Positions 1 to 8,281 of a DNA stretch of 35,585 nucleotides are shown here, piece by piece. The stretch lies in assembly GCF_010994035.1 (NCBI RefSeq), contig NZ_WIXN01000031.1, positions 1-35,585 on the forward strand, read 5' to 3'. The notes beneath the pieces are model-generated. The model was not told where the DNA came from, did not search any database, and saw only the letters and a list, made by a program, of their open reading frames with translations. The DNA comes from Virgibacillus aidingensis (GTDB lineage Bacteria > Bacillota > Bacilli > Bacillales > Amphibacillaceae). The position numbers were made by a program, and so were the translations under genes. Position 1 is the first letter of the stretch. Each line of letters starts with the position of its first letter.

Positions 1-267
<267 letters not shown>

Positions 268-362
268 AAACCAATAAATATGTCGTTCTATGCTCTTATT
301 TAGTTTTTAGGGTATAATTTTTTACCTTTTACAGCAAGATAAAATTCATAAGCTTAATTATT

Positions 363-382
363 TCATATCGCGGGGTGGAGCA
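363..382 (+). repeat. 5' fragment of tRNA-fMet (20-bp direct repeat)
   Basis: These 20 bases are identical to 517-536, which is the last 6 bases before the intact initiator tRNA plus its first 14 bases. Homology stops at 383, so this is an acceptor/D-arm stub and not a functional tRNA. It looks like a remnant of duplication or recombination in the rRNA-tRNA spacer. Confidence 0.8.
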
Positions 383-388
383 ACGAGC

Positions 389-464
389 ATTACTTCTGCC
401 GATTAACCGCGAGTAACCTTGAAACACCAAGCATCGCTGCATAAGCTGGCAGATGCAGAGGTAA
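389..464 (+). other. rRNA-tRNA spacer with long inverted repeat
   Basis: Bases 389-399 (attacttctgc) can pair with gcagaggtaat at about 454-464, giving 11 pairs with one G-U. Between them lies a competing hairpin around gcatcgctgcataagctggc. The spacer from 268 to 522 contains no 5S sequence and no ORF. The structure may be a processing element or a decayed RNA; its function is unknown. Confidence 0.35.
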
Positions 465-522
465 TCTTTTAAGGTATTAGTAAGGTAAGAGACATAAGTC
501 TAATTTAATATTTTTCTCATAT

Positions 523-599
<77 letters not shown>

Positions 600-732
600 A
601 AATATTTCAACTTACTACGTTGATCATATCTCTTTGTTAATGGAGAAACCTTAAGCAAATTACTTTTTTAACAATATAACGGAACATATGCACCTTTTTG
701 AGGTAAATTTCCAGTGATTTTACATATTGACT

Positions 733-809
733 GGTCCGGTAGTTCAGTTGGTTAGAATGCCTGCCTGTCACGCAGGAGGTCGCGGGTTCGAGTCCCGTCC
801 GGACCGCCA
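733..809 (+). tRNA. tRNA-Asp (GTC)
   Basis: This is a 77-nt cloverleaf with encoded CCA. The acceptor arm is ggtccgg/ccggacc, the anticodon loop is ctGTCac, and the T-arm is cgggttcgagtcccg. It lies 133 bp after tRNA-fMet and just before a strong terminator, so it is probably the last gene of the rRNA-tRNA transcript. Confidence 0.97.
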
Positions 810-830
810 TAAGTACATACAAACATGCTG

Positions 831-858
831 CACATGATATTGGAATCATGTGTTTTTT
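831..858 (+). terminator. Rho-independent terminator of the rRNA-tRNA operon
   Basis: A perfect 8-bp stem (cacatgat / atcatgtg) with a 6-nt loop is followed directly by six T residues. It lies 21 bp after tRNA-Asp. From here to the promoter at about 1107 I see no gene. Confidence 0.9.
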
Positions 859-1103
859 CATTTTATAGAAATCTTTTAATGTATAAGCTGTTGGATAATA
901 TTTTCCGGTGCAAGCACCAGCACTCAGCAAATCTTTACGGTGGGACGAACATTTCAGCGCAGTTCCAGAATGTTCTAGATTGTATGTGAGCAGGCGTTTA
1001 TGCATTAGTAAAAAAGGTTACCACACAGTTACTGCAATGGTGTCCTTCATTATCTAATTATTTATCACATAAGACAGTCTTCCTTTTTCCAGTATTACTT
1101 TTC

Positions 1104-1112
1104 TGCTATGAT
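1104..1112 (+). promoter_or_regulatory. Probable extended -10 promoter for thiL
   Basis: TGC followed by TATGAT (1107-1112) matches an extended -10 element. The -35 region near 1084 (tttttc) is weak, as is common for extended -10 promoters. The element lies about 70 bp before the thiL start and follows a gene-free stretch after the tRNA terminator. Confidence 0.45.
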
Positions 1113-1180
1113 ATAGAAGAGAGAATTATGTCATTTTTAGTCAACAAATTAACTAAAAGAGAAAAATTTGGTGATGACAG

Positions 1181-2146
1181 TTGGACGAGTTTTCATTTAT
1201 TGAATCAATTAAACAGAAAGCCTATAATCAAGCCTCTTTAATAAAAGGTATTGGGGATGATGCTGCGGTTTTTCGTGAAACACAGCAGGATATTGTAACA
1301 GCAGTGGATACATTTGTGGAAGGTGTTCATTTTAGCAGGCAAACAATGCAGGCGTTTCACGTGGGATATCGAATATTGGCGGCTAATTTAAGTGATATGG
1401 CCGCAATGGGAGCGAAGCCCGCGTATTATTTAGTGTCTATAGTCATACCTGATAACTGGTCCATGGAAGACCTATCACATATATTTGAAGGAATGAAGTC
1501 ATTATCTTCCGTTTATAAAATTGATTTGATCGGCGGTGACACTGTTTCGGGTGACCAAATGATGATATCAATTACGGTTATTGGTTTTACGGAAAAAGGG
1601 AAGGCACGATATCGTCATGATGCCAAGGCTGGAGATATCGTATTTGTGACAGGGACATTAGGGGATTCGCAGGCAGGGTTTTATATCCTAACAAATCCCG
1701 GGAGTTATAAAGATAAAACTTATTATGTCAAAAAACATCAAATGCCGGTGCCACAGGTGAATTTTTCGCGGTCTCTGCAGGGGATTGCGCGTTTATCTTT
1801 GAACGATATCAGTGATGGCATTGCGAATGAAGCTGCGGAGATTGCAGAAGCTTCCAAGGTGAGCATTACAATAAATGATGATGTCATCCCGACGAGTCAT
1901 GCTTACCGCCAATTTCCCCAAAAATTACAGAAGCATTGGAAATATTATGGCGGAGAAGACTTTGAATTAATAGGGACCGTGCCAGAGCATGATTGGCCAT
2001 ATGTCAAAAAAATGGCTTGCCTTCATGATGTGCAGGTGACTGAAGTCGGGAAAGTAACAGTCGGGAATAAACCTGGCACTGTATTCGTTAACGTAAATAA
2101 CCAAATTGCAGTACTGCCCAAAAAAGGGTATACACATTTAAAGTAG
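1181..2146 (+). CDS. thiL: Thiamine-monophosphate kinase ThiL
   Basis: ThiL phosphorylates thiamine monophosphate to the cofactor thiamine diphosphate, using ATP in the cytosol. The 321-residue length is normal for the family. N-terminal metal and nucleotide motifs are visible: GIGDDAAV at residues 23-30, DTFVEGVHF from 43, then NLSDMAAMGAKP and IGGDTVSG. A late YYGGEDFEL is also typical. The start is TTG, with a GGTGAT ribosome-binding site 6 nt upstream; the ATG and GTG codons just upstream are out of frame. Six bases separate it from tsaE, so it probably leads a thiL-tsaE-tsaB-rimI-tsaD operon, the order found in B. subtilis (ydiA-E). No TPP riboswitch was seen upstream. Confidence 0.95.
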   Translation: MDEFSFIESIKQKAYNQASLIKGIGDDAAVFRETQQDIVTAVDTFVEGVHFSRQTMQAFHVGYRILAANLSDMAAMGAKPAYYLVSIVIPDNWSMEDLSHIFEGMKSLSSVYKIDLIGGDTVSGDQMMISITVIGFTEKGKARYRHDAKAGDIVFVTGTLGDSQAGFYILTNPGSYKDKTYYVKKHQMPVPQVNFSRSLQGIARLSLNDISDGIANEAAEIAEASKVSITINDDVIPTSHAYRQFPQKLQKHWKYYGGEDFELIGTVPEHDWPYVKKMACLHDVQVTEVGKVTVGNKPGTVFVNVNNQIAVLPKKGYTHLK

Positions 2147-2151
2147 GTGGT

Positions 2152-2616
2152 ATGATGAAAACGCACGAAATTGTTACAAACAGTGAAAATGAGACTAAGC
2201 AGATAGCGGCACGGCTGGCTGTATTTCTTAAACCGGGTGATGTGGTAACATTGGAAGGGGATCTCGGTGCAGGAAAAACTGCATTTGCCAAAGGAATCGC
2301 AAGCGGTCTTGGTGTGAAAGAAACCATCAGCAGTCCTACATTTACCATTATCAAAGAATATGAGGGAAACATTCCTTTTTATCATATGGATGCATATCGG
2401 CTGGAATATGCAGAAGAAGATATCGGTTTTGATGAATATTTTGAAGGGGAAGGTATATCTGTCGTGGAATGGGCCTCTTTCATTGAAACCTTTTTACCCG
2501 AAAATAGAATGAATATAAAAATTACCTATGTGGATGAGCATATGAGAAAATTGGAGTTTACAGCAAGCGGATTTCATTATGAAGTGGTTCTGAATGATTT
2601 TATGCGTTATTTATAA
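2152..2616 (+). CDS. tsaE: tRNA t6A synthesis ATPase TsaE
   Basis: TsaE is the P-loop ATPase that works with TsaB and TsaD to transfer threonylcarbamoyl to A37 of ANN-decoding tRNAs. The 154-residue length is typical. The Walker A motif GDLGAGKT is at residues 36-43, and SSPTFTI and the YHMDAYRL segment are family hallmarks. Two consecutive ATG codons begin the gene after a GGTGG ribosome-binding site. It lies 6 bp after thiL and 13 bp before tsaB, inside the t6A operon (ydiB in B. subtilis). Confidence 0.95.
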   Translation: MMKTHEIVTNSENETKQIAARLAVFLKPGDVVTLEGDLGAGKTAFAKGIASGLGVKETISSPTFTIIKEYEGNIPFYHMDAYRLEYAEEDIGFDEYFEGEGISVVEWASFIETFLPENRMNIKITYVDEHMRKLEFTASGFHYEVVLNDFMRYL

Positions 2617-2628
2617 GGAGTTACTATT

Positions 2629-3336
2629 ATGAACTTACTCGCAATAGATACATCAAATCAAACAATGGGGGTTGCGGTTTTAAGGGAAAACCAAATTTCC
2701 GGTGAAATCATGACGAATATAAAGAAAAACCATTCCATCAGGCTCATGCCGGCCGTTGAAGAGCTGATGAGAGAAATTTCGATGACGCCGGAGGAATTAA
2801 ATAAAATTGTTGTTGCCAAAGGGCCGGGTTCTTATACAGGAGTAAGGATAGGACTTACCACAGCAAAAACAATGGCATGGGCTTTGAATATCCCCGTAGT
2901 TGGTGTTTCCAGTTTAGAGACACTCACTTATCAGGCGCAATTTTTTCCAGGCTATATATGCCCTTTTTTTGATGCGCGCCGCGGCCGGGTATTTGCTGGT
3001 ATTTATCAATGGGACAGAAATAAGCCGGTCCCTGTTTTTGAGGAAGCCAATATGCCAATGGAAGATCTTTTAAATAAGCTTGTTGAAGAGCAAAAGGATG
3101 TACTATTTTTAAGTCCGGATATTGGACTTCATAAAGAGATGATAAAAGAGAAGCTTGGTGTTTTGGCGCAAATCCCGGAAGAAGTGTATCATTTGGCCAG
3201 ACCTTCGCATTTGGCATTGGCAGGAATGACGAGAAAAGCGGAAGAAACACATCTTCTGGAACCGAATTATTTGCGCCTGGCTGAAGCAGAAGCGAATTGG
3301 CTAAAACAAAAAAAGGAAAATGGACAAAATGGCTGA
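2629..3336 (+). CDS. tsaB: tRNA t6A synthesis scaffold protein TsaB
   Basis: TsaB is an ASKHA-fold, catalytically inactive paralogue of TsaD. It dimerises with TsaD and recruits TsaE in the threonylcarbamoyl-transferase complex. The 235-residue protein begins LLAIDTSNQTMGVAVL and carries the phosphate-loop-like GPGSYTGVRIG at about residues 65-75, both standard for TsaB (YeaZ/YdiC). An AAGGAG ribosome-binding site stands 9 nt before the ATG. Its last 17 bases overlap the start called for rimI, which implies translational coupling. Confidence 0.95.
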   Translation: MNLLAIDTSNQTMGVAVLRENQISGEIMTNIKKNHSIRLMPAVEELMREISMTPEELNKIVVAKGPGSYTGVRIGLTTAKTMAWALNIPVVGVSSLETLTYQAQFFPGYICPFFDARRGRVFAGIYQWDRNKPVPVFEEANMPMEDLLNKLVEEQKDVLFLSPDIGLHKEMIKEKLGVLAQIPEEVYHLARPSHLALAGMTRKAEETHLLEPNYLRLAEAEANWLKQKKENGQNG

Positions 3337-3778
3337 AGTTACAATTAGACCAATGAGGCTGCACGATGTGGAAGAGGTATTACTGGTGGAAAAAGAAACC
3401 TTTTCCACCCCTTGGACAAAGGATATTTTCTATAAAGAAATTAGTGAAAATGACTATGCTCATTATTTCGTTATGCTTTTGGATGGAAAAGTTATTGGAT
3501 ATGTAGGTGTATGGATTGTCGTAGATGATGCACAAATTACCAATATCGCTATTCTCCCGGCATACCGCAGAAAAAAATTAGGTGAAAAACTATTTCGATA
3601 TACGATGCAGAAGCTCATTGTAATGGGAGTCAGCCGTTTGTCTTTGGAAGTACGGGAGTCAAATATTGCAGCCCAGAAAATGTACCGTAAATTTGGTCTG
3701 GTAGCGGGCGGCATCCGAAAAAATTATTATGTGGATAACCATGAGGACGCGATCGTTATGTGGGTGAATTTAAAATGA
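3320..3778 (+). CDS. rimI: Ribosomal protein N-acetyltransferase RimI-like (GNAT)
   Basis: This is a GNAT-fold acetyltransferase related to RimI, which acetylates the N-terminal alanine of ribosomal protein S18 in E. coli; the substrate here is not proven. The 152 residues include the acetyl-CoA loop region [14 protein letters not shown] and the C-terminal [15 protein letters not shown]. The start could be ATG 3320, overlapping tsaB by 17 bp, or ATG 3329 (MAEVTIRP). The AAAGGA ribosome-binding site suits either imperfectly. It lies between tsaB and tsaD, as in B. subtilis (ydiD), and its stop overlaps the tsaD start as ATGA. Confidence 0.92.
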   Translation: MDKMAEVTIRPMRLHDVEEVLLVEKETFSTPWTKDIFYKEISENDYAHYFVMLLDGKVIGYVGVWIVVDDAQITNIAILPAYRRKKLGEKLFRYTMQKLIVMGVSRLSLEVRESNIAAQKMYRKFGLVAGGIRKNYYVDNHEDAIVMWVNLK

Positions 3779-4785
3779 AAAAAGATACAATTATATTAGG
3801 AATCGAAACGAGCTGTGATGAAACAGCGGCTGCTGTTGTGAAAAACGGAACGGAAATTATTTCAAATGTTGTTGCCTCTCAAATAGAGAGCCATAAGCGC
3901 TTTGGTGGTGTCGTACCTGAAATTGCTTCCCGGCATCATGTAGAACAAATGACGGTGGTATTAGAAGACGCAATCAATGAAGCGGACGTTGCATGGGATG
4001 AAATAGATGCGATTGCGGTTACAGAGGGACCAGGACTTGTCGGTGCACTGCTTGTAGGTGTAAATGCGGCAAAAGCGCTGGCATTTGCAAAGCAAAAGCC
4101 CTTGATTGGTGTTCACCATATTGCAGGACATATCTATGCAAATAGACTGGAAAAAGAATTTGCCTTTCCTCTGCTTGCATTAATTGTTTCCGGCGGACAT
4201 ACGGAGCTGATCCTCATGAAGGAACATGGTCATTATGAGCTTATTGGTCAAACAAGGGATGATGCTGCCGGAGAAGCATATGATAAAGTAGCACGCATGT
4301 TAAAACTGCCTTACCCGGGTGGACCGCAAATTGATCGCCTGGCTGCAAAAGGCAGTGCAAATATTCATTTTCCGAGAGCATGGCTGGAAGACGACAGCTT
4401 TGATTTCAGTTTCAGCGGGCTGAAATCTGCTGTCATTAATAAAATGCATAATGCGGCTCAGCGCGGAGAAACATTGGAGCCTGCCGATATTGCTGCCAGT
4501 TTTCAGGAAAGTGTCATTGAAGTGCTGACAGCAAAAACATATAGGGCGGCAGCAATGTACGAGGTAAAACAAGTTATTGTAGCGGGAGGAGTAGCCGCAA
4601 ACAGGGGCTTAAGGGATAAGTTAAAACAGCAATTTATAAATACAGCTATTCCATTGCATTTTCCCGCGTTAAACCTGTGCACAGACAATGCGGCAATGAT
4701 TGCTGCTGCCGGGACGATATTGTATGAACAGGGGAGACGGGATGGATTGGATTTAAATGCCAGTGCCAAACTCACTCTGAAATAG
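3775..4785 (+). CDS. tsaD: tRNA N6-adenosine threonylcarbamoyltransferase TsaD
   Basis: TsaD is the catalytic subunit of t6A formation and transfers threonylcarbamoyl from threonylcarbamoyl-AMP to tRNA A37. Conserved blocks are [14 protein letters not shown] near the N-terminus, [13 protein letters not shown], the metal-binding VHHIAGH with His115 and His119, [19 protein letters not shown] and [10 protein letters not shown]-like [11 protein letters not shown]. The chosen ATG at 3775 overlaps the rimI stop (ATGA) and sits 7 nt after GGGTGA, giving 336 residues. An upstream in-frame GTG at 3760 would add five residues. The first DnaA box of the following cluster begins only 5 bp after the stop. 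Confidence 0.97.
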   Translation: MKKDTIILGIETSCDETAAAVVKNGTEIISNVVASQIESHKRFGGVVPEIASRHHVEQMTVVLEDAINEADVAWDEIDAIAVTEGPGLVGALLVGVNAAKALAFAKQKPLIGVHHIAGHIYANRLEKEFAFPLLALIVSGGHTELILMKEHGHYELIGQTRDDAAGEAYDKVARMLKLPYPGGPQIDRLAAKGSANIHFPRAWLEDDSFDFSFSGLKSAVINKMHNAAQRGETLEPADIAASFQESVIEVLTAKTYRAAAMYEVKQVIVAGGVAANRGLRDKLKQQFINTAIPLHFPALNLCTDNAAMIAAAGTILYEQGRRDGLDLNASAKLTLK

Positions 4786-4789
4786 GTAA

Positions 4790-4952
4790 TTATCCACAGG
4801 GTTGTGCATGAATTTCCACTAAAGCGGGTATAAAGGCATTTATATTGTGGGTAAAAACTGTGTAAAAAGCACTGCTTATCTGTGGATAATGTGCATAACT
4901 TTGTTGATAAGCCTTGTTATGCGGTTTGTGAAGTAGATAAGTATGTGGATAG
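4790..4952. promoter_or_regulatory. DnaA-box cluster between tsaD and the rodA-like gene
   Basis: Six DnaA boxes are readable in 163 bp. On the plus strand there is TTATCCACA at 4790-4798. On the minus strand there are a perfect TGTGGATAA at 4881-4889, TGTGCATAA at 4890-4898 (fits TTATNCACA), and single-mismatch copies at 4846-4854, 4902-4910 and 4944-4952. Two are directly adjacent and a third follows after 3 bp. The region is non-coding. Clusters of this type outside oriC bind DnaA in B. subtilis, and one of them is, as I recall, next to the tsaD homologue (gcp). Confidence 0.85.
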
Positions 4953-4992
4953 CTCAACAGCTGATTAAGTGATAGAAAATGGTGATATTGCT

Positions 4993-6159
4993 ATGTCTAA
5001 AAAGCAATCCTATTATATACAAAATGATTTTATTGTTTTATTTATACTATTTGTTTGTGTTAGTTTGCTTGCCATTTATAATGCGCAGCAGCTGGAACAA
5101 TATGATGCCAATTTTGTTTTGCAGCAGATTGTCTGGTTCACCTTAGGTGCAGGCATTGTAGCGGCGATCCAGTTTTTTGATATGGATCAGCTATATAAGG
5201 CAAGTCCGTATATATACTGGTTCGGTGTTCTCATTCTTGCTGTACTATTGATTAGTCCGGAGAGTATAGCACGAACGGTTAATGGAGCAAAAAGCTGGTT
5301 TCACTTGCCCGGATTCTCGATTCAGCCTGCAGAATTTGCAAAGATATCCACCATTTTATTTCTGGCAGCAACCATTAACAAACATAAAATAAAATATGAA
5401 ATTAGTTCGATCAAAACGGACACGTATTTATTAGCAAAACTGATTGTTATTACGATGATTCCTGTCCTGCTTATTATGCGTCAGCCTGATTTTGGGACAG
5501 CAATGGTTTATTTATTTATTGCCGGCATGATTATTATTCTGTCGGGAATTGACTGGAAAATTATCGGTGCATTAATAGTGGGGATAAGCGGCATAATCGC
5601 TGCAGCACTTGGTTTTATTATTCGATTTCCAGAACTTGCGCAAGAGCTTGGCATTGCAGGTTATCAAGTGGACAGGATTCTTACTTGGTTTGACCCGTCT
5701 CAGCAGTCCAGTGATGCTACCTTTCACTTTGATCGTGCTTATATGGCGCTTGGTTCCGGCCAGTTATTCGGCAAAGGGATGGGGAATCTGCAGGTTCCTT
5801 TTCCGGAGGCACATACGGATTTTATATTTTCGGTGATCGGGGAAAGCTTTGGCTTTATTGGCAGTGCAGTGGTAATTTTTTTGTATTTTATGCTGCTATA
5901 TAAGCTGGTTACTCTGGGATTGAATGTGTATAAGCATTCTCCTTTTGCAGCATATATCAGCTTTGGATTTTTAAGTCTGTTATTAATTCATGTGTTTCAA
6001 AATATAGGGATGACCTTAGGGATCATGCCGGTTACGGGTATTCCTTTGTTGCTCATCAGCTATGGGGGAAGTTCGGTGTTATCTACTATGATTGGATTTG
6101 GGCTGGTTTACCGTGTAGCTGTGGAGCATACGATACAGAATGATTATTTGTTTAAATAA
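4993..6159 (+). CDS. FtsW/RodA/SpoVE-family peptidoglycan polymerase
   Basis: This is a SEDS-family membrane glycosyltransferase that polymerises lipid II, probably with a partner class B PBP. It resembles the RodA branch (cell elongation) more than FtsW or SpoVE, but the assignment is tentative. About ten membrane segments are visible. Family blocks include GAKSWFHLPGFSIQPAEFAK near residue 96, RQPDFGTAM, PEAHTDFIFSVIGESFGFIG and the C-terminal GIMPVTGIPLLLISYGGSS. The length of 388 residues is normal. I chose ATG 4993, with GGTGAT 6 nt upstream, over the GTG at 4969. B. subtilis has no such gene between tsaD and ydiF. The DnaA cluster lies immediately upstream, so DnaA may affect its transcription. 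Confidence 0.88.
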   Translation: MSKKQSYYIQNDFIVLFILFVCVSLLAIYNAQQLEQYDANFVLQQIVWFTLGAGIVAAIQFFDMDQLYKASPYIYWFGVLILAVLLISPESIARTVNGAKSWFHLPGFSIQPAEFAKISTILFLAATINKHKIKYEISSIKTDTYLLAKLIVITMIPVLLIMRQPDFGTAMVYLFIAGMIIILSGIDWKIIGALIVGISGIIAAALGFIIRFPELAQELGIAGYQVDRILTWFDPSQQSSDATFHFDRAYMALGSGQLFGKGMGNLQVPFPEAHTDFIFSVIGESFGFIGSAVVIFLYFMLLYKLVTLGLNVYKHSPFAAYISFGFLSLLLIHVFQNIGMTLGIMPVTGIPLLLISYGGSSVLSTMIGFGLVYRVAVEHTIQNDYLFK

Positions 6160-6222
6160 AATAAATCAATGGGCTATTATAACAAAACAGCGAGCATGAG
6201 TTATATGGGTTTGAATTAAAGT

Positions 6223-6260
6223 AATCTCCTTTGGATATGATTTTCTAAAGGGGATTTTTT
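6223..6260 (+). terminator. Rho-independent terminator after the rodA-like gene
   Basis: A 10-bp stem (aatctccttt / aaaggggatt, one G-U pair) with a 14-nt loop ends in a T run. It lies 63 bp after the stop codon and separates the rodA-like gene from the AT-rich cassette. The stretch 6261-6495 shows nothing further beyond AT-rich sequence. Confidence 0.8.
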
Positions 6261-6495
6261 GGTGTAAAAAATAACTATGTGAACAGACTGGGGAATAACT
6301 GAGCCACAGTGAAGTTGATTCGATTGTCTGTAATTTATGGTTCTTAGAGCAATAAATAGAATCTTTTAACAATTTTATTCTGAACAATATAAAATAAATC
6401 CCATGGTTTATTATTTTACGAAATTCATCAAGGGAAACATAATTAATTTTGTAAATAATAGTAATAATTTTGTAATAAATGGGAAAAAGGATCTA

Positions 6496-6523
6496 TTTAC
6501 ATTATTTTTCAATTGTATATAAT
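6496..6523 (+). promoter_or_regulatory. Sigma-A-type promoter of the secreted-protein/ABC cassette
   Basis: TTTACA (6496-6501) is separated by 16 bp from a perfect TATAAT (6518-6523). The predicted start is about 50 bp before the GAGAGGAGG ribosome-binding site of the small secreted protein. This is one of the best promoter matches in the window and suggests strong expression of the first gene. Confidence 0.7.
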
Positions 6524-6582
6524 TATTTATACATAAGGCGCATTATGTAGAATAAAGAGAAATAAATGAGAGGAGGTTTATT

Positions 6583-6987
6583 ATGAAAAAGTACAAAAAA
6601 GTGACCCTTCTTGTATTTGTTTGTTTTTTGCTCTTAGGCACATTTAATAGTGTACTAGCTAATACTTACAATAAGTCATACAGTTTTGACATAAGATATC
6701 AAGTTAAGGGAAGTACAAATCATGCTTTACAGGCTAAGGCAACGGATACCAGAGCCAGGGGACAAACTTATACACCTAGTGGTAATGTTTCGAGCTCAAA
6801 ATCTTCTTTTAACGTAGCTCTTGAAAGACCACTAAGAGTTTATACAATAAGTAGCCCTATTACAGCAAATAACATTTATAGTACTCGGAGCTTTGGTACT
6901 GTTACAAAAAACGACTATAAAGTAAGAGTTACAAAGCATTCAAATGTGGGCGACAGAATTATAGGTTCGGGCTCGATAAGACAATAA
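6583..6987 (+). CDS. Small secreted protein of unknown function
   Basis: I do not recognise this 134-residue protein. It has a clear Sec signal peptide: a KKYKK basic start, a hydrophobic core at residues 7-21, and a probable cleavage site SVLA|NT after Ala26. The mature ~108 residues are Ser/Thr/Tyr-rich and basic, contain no cysteine, and alternate polar and hydrophobic residues in a way that suggests beta strands. It has a strong AGGAGG ribosome-binding site and the best promoter of the block. Encoded before a VanZ-like protein, an ABC ATPase and an FtsX-like permease, it could be a bacteriocin-like effector, a pheromone or the ligand of the transporter. It does not show the lactococcin 972 pattern or a double-glycine leader. 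Confidence 0.85.
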   Translation: MKKYKKVTLLVFVCFLLLGTFNSVLANTYNKSYSFDIRYQVKGSTNHALQAKATDTRARGQTYTPSGNVSSSKSSFNVALERPLRVYTISSPITANNIYSTRSFGTVTKNDYKVRVTKHSNVGDRIIGSGSIRQ

Positions 6988-7001
6988 GACAAAAAGAAAA
7001 A

Positions 7002-7046
7002 TGTATATTGGAGAAGGGTTATAAATATTTGCTTCTCCAATATACA
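7002..7046 (+). promoter_or_regulatory. Perfect 15-bp hairpin between secreted-protein and vanZ-like genes
   Basis: tgtatattggagaag (7002-7016) is exactly complementary to cttctccaatataca (7032-7046), with a 15-nt loop. No T run follows, only atttaaatat, so it is a partial terminator, attenuator or processing/stabilising hairpin rather than a full terminator. It would allow more of the first gene's mRNA than of the downstream membrane genes. Confidence 0.75.
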
Positions 7047-7071
7047 ATTTAAATATACAGGAGATATATTA

Positions 7072-7635
7072 ATGATCCAGTTTTTAATTATAATAGTTCT
7101 GCCGGTTCTTGGTGCTTACTTGTTATTTAAATTAAATACAAAGAAAATAGATTATTTATTTACTGAGATTGCTAATATGTTGATGATCACATATGTAATC
7201 TTTTTTATTTATCTCGTATGGTTTTCTTCATCCCATATAGTTCTGCCAGGGTTACATATGAATTTATTACCATTTAATACAGTTTATCAATATTTATTAG
7301 AAGCTGCTAATGGAATTGTCCCTATATCTGTTGTTGCTGTAAACTTATTTGGTAATATCTTATTAACATTACCAATTGGGATTTGGTTGGGATTCAATGG
7401 TTACTCACATAAAAAGACCTTAACAATAGCAATCTTTATTCCTATATTGATTGAAAGTATTCAATTAATCCTGCAATTAATTGAATATAGTACAAGATCT
7501 GTAGACATAGACGATTTTATATTGAATTTTATTGGAATAATGGTCGGGTTTTTTATAGCCAGGAAGTTTCTACCTGCGAAAAAGTCAAGATTTTTACAGT
7601 CAGGAGAGCGCAATGAAAAAGTTAGAAGTAGTTAA
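7072..7635 (+). CDS. VanZ-like family membrane protein
   Basis: This 187-residue integral membrane protein has about five transmembrane segments. The VanZ-domain signatures are present: NLLPFNT at about residues 64-70, NLFGNILLTLPIG in the middle, an acidic ESIQL, and RSVDIDDFILNFIG near the C-terminus. VanZ confers low-level teicoplanin resistance in enterococci, but most VanZ-like proteins are uncharacterised and many lie beside peptide or glycopeptide defence genes. A GGAG ribosome-binding site precedes the ATG. The 3' end overlaps the ABC ATPase gene by 23 bp, so the two are translationally coupled. Immunity to the upstream secreted protein is an inference from context. Confidence 0.85.
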   Translation: MIQFLIIIVLPVLGAYLLFKLNTKKIDYLFTEIANMLMITYVIFFIYLVWFSSSHIVLPGLHMNLLPFNTVYQYLLEAANGIVPISVVAVNLFGNILLTLPIGIWLGFNGYSHKKTLTIAIFIPILIESIQLILQLIEYSTRSVDIDDFILNFIGIMVGFFIARKFLPAKKSRFLQSGERNEKVRSS

Positions 7636-8281
7636 TATAATAAAACAAATCAATCATAAGACGATACTTAGCGGTACTTCCCTTACTATTGAGAAAGGCT
7701 CTATTCATGTAATAGAAGGAAAGAGTGGGTCCGGAAAATCCACATTACTAAGTATAATTGGAGGAATGGAGAAACCAACCAGAGGTACTGTCCTGTTTGG
7801 GGGTAAGGATATTTATAGTTTGTCAGACAGTGAACAATCTAATATAAGATCAAAAGATTTCGGTTTCGTTTTTCAGACATTTCACCTACTGTTAGAAATG
7901 ACAGCCAGACAAAATATTCTACTACCTACTCAATTGAATCGAGGTACGGAGGATTTCATGAGTATAGATGAACTGGCGCAAGAATTGGAAATTACAGAGG
8001 TATTAGATAAAAAAGCAATGTATTTATCTGGCGGAGAACAGCAACGAGTTGCTATTGGCAGAGCTATCGTGACTAACCCTTCTTTTATTTTTGCAGATGA
8101 GCCGACAGGAAATCTGGATGTGAAAACAAGTGCAAAAATCATGGATTTACTATTGCAGCTCAATAAGTCTAAAGATATGGCATTGGTAATTGTTACGCAC
8201 CAACAAAATTTAATTGAAAAACCTCATATAAAATATCAAATGGAAGATGGTCATTTAAGGGTTGAAATGACTTATGATTAA
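7613..8281 (+). CDS. ABC transporter ATP-binding protein (MacB/LolD type)
   Basis: This 222-residue ATPase has Walker A GKSGSGKST at residues 36-44, the Q-loop in FVFQTFHLL, the signature LSGGEQQRVAIGRA at about 138-151, and Walker B FADEPTGNLD with an H-loop in IVTHQQ. The ADEPTGNLD form is typical of the MacB/LolD/FtsE class that pairs with FtsX-type permeases. This class exports or extracts peptides, lipids or antibiotics, or signals through mechanotransmission. The gene overlaps the vanZ-like gene by 23 bp and the permease gene by 8 bp, so the three products are probably made in fixed proportion and the permease is its partner. Confidence 0.95.
   Translation: MKKLEVVNIIKQINHKTILSGTSLTIEKGSIHVIEGKSGSGKSTLLSIIGGMEKPTRGTVLFGGKDIYSLSDSEQSNIRSKDFGFVFQTFHLLLEMTARQNILLPTQLNRGTEDFMSIDELAQELEITEVLDKKAMYLSGGEQQRVAIGRAIVTNPSFIFADEPTGNLDVKTSAKIMDLLLQLNKSKDMALVIVTHQQNLIEKPHIKYQMEDGHLRVEMTYD

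Noticed and set aside
637-1005. Minus-strand 122-codon ORF
   Set aside because: It runs antisense through tRNA-Asp and the terminator. Its peptide around MAVRTGLEPATSCV is the familiar spurious translation opposite this tRNA.
1113-1180. TPP riboswitch before thiL
   Set aside because: The leader is only about 65 nt, and the conserved CTGAGA and ACCTGATCTGG-type segments are missing.
6297-6310. ctgagccac motif resembling the IS21-type end repeats at 11134-11165, suggesting the cassette is flanked by IS ends
   Set aside because: Only nine bases match, no istA or istB sequence is adjacent, and a 9-mer match in 35 kb is easily due to chance.
6166-6387. Minus-strand 73-codon ORF after the rodA-like gene
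   Set aside because: It covers the rodA-side terminator, has no ribosome-binding site and has low-complexity AT-rich composition.
6583-6987. Secreted protein as a lactococcin 972-type bacteriocin
   Set aside because: The ABC and large-permease context is similar, but the expected Gly/Trp/Tyr pattern of that family is absent and gene order differs.
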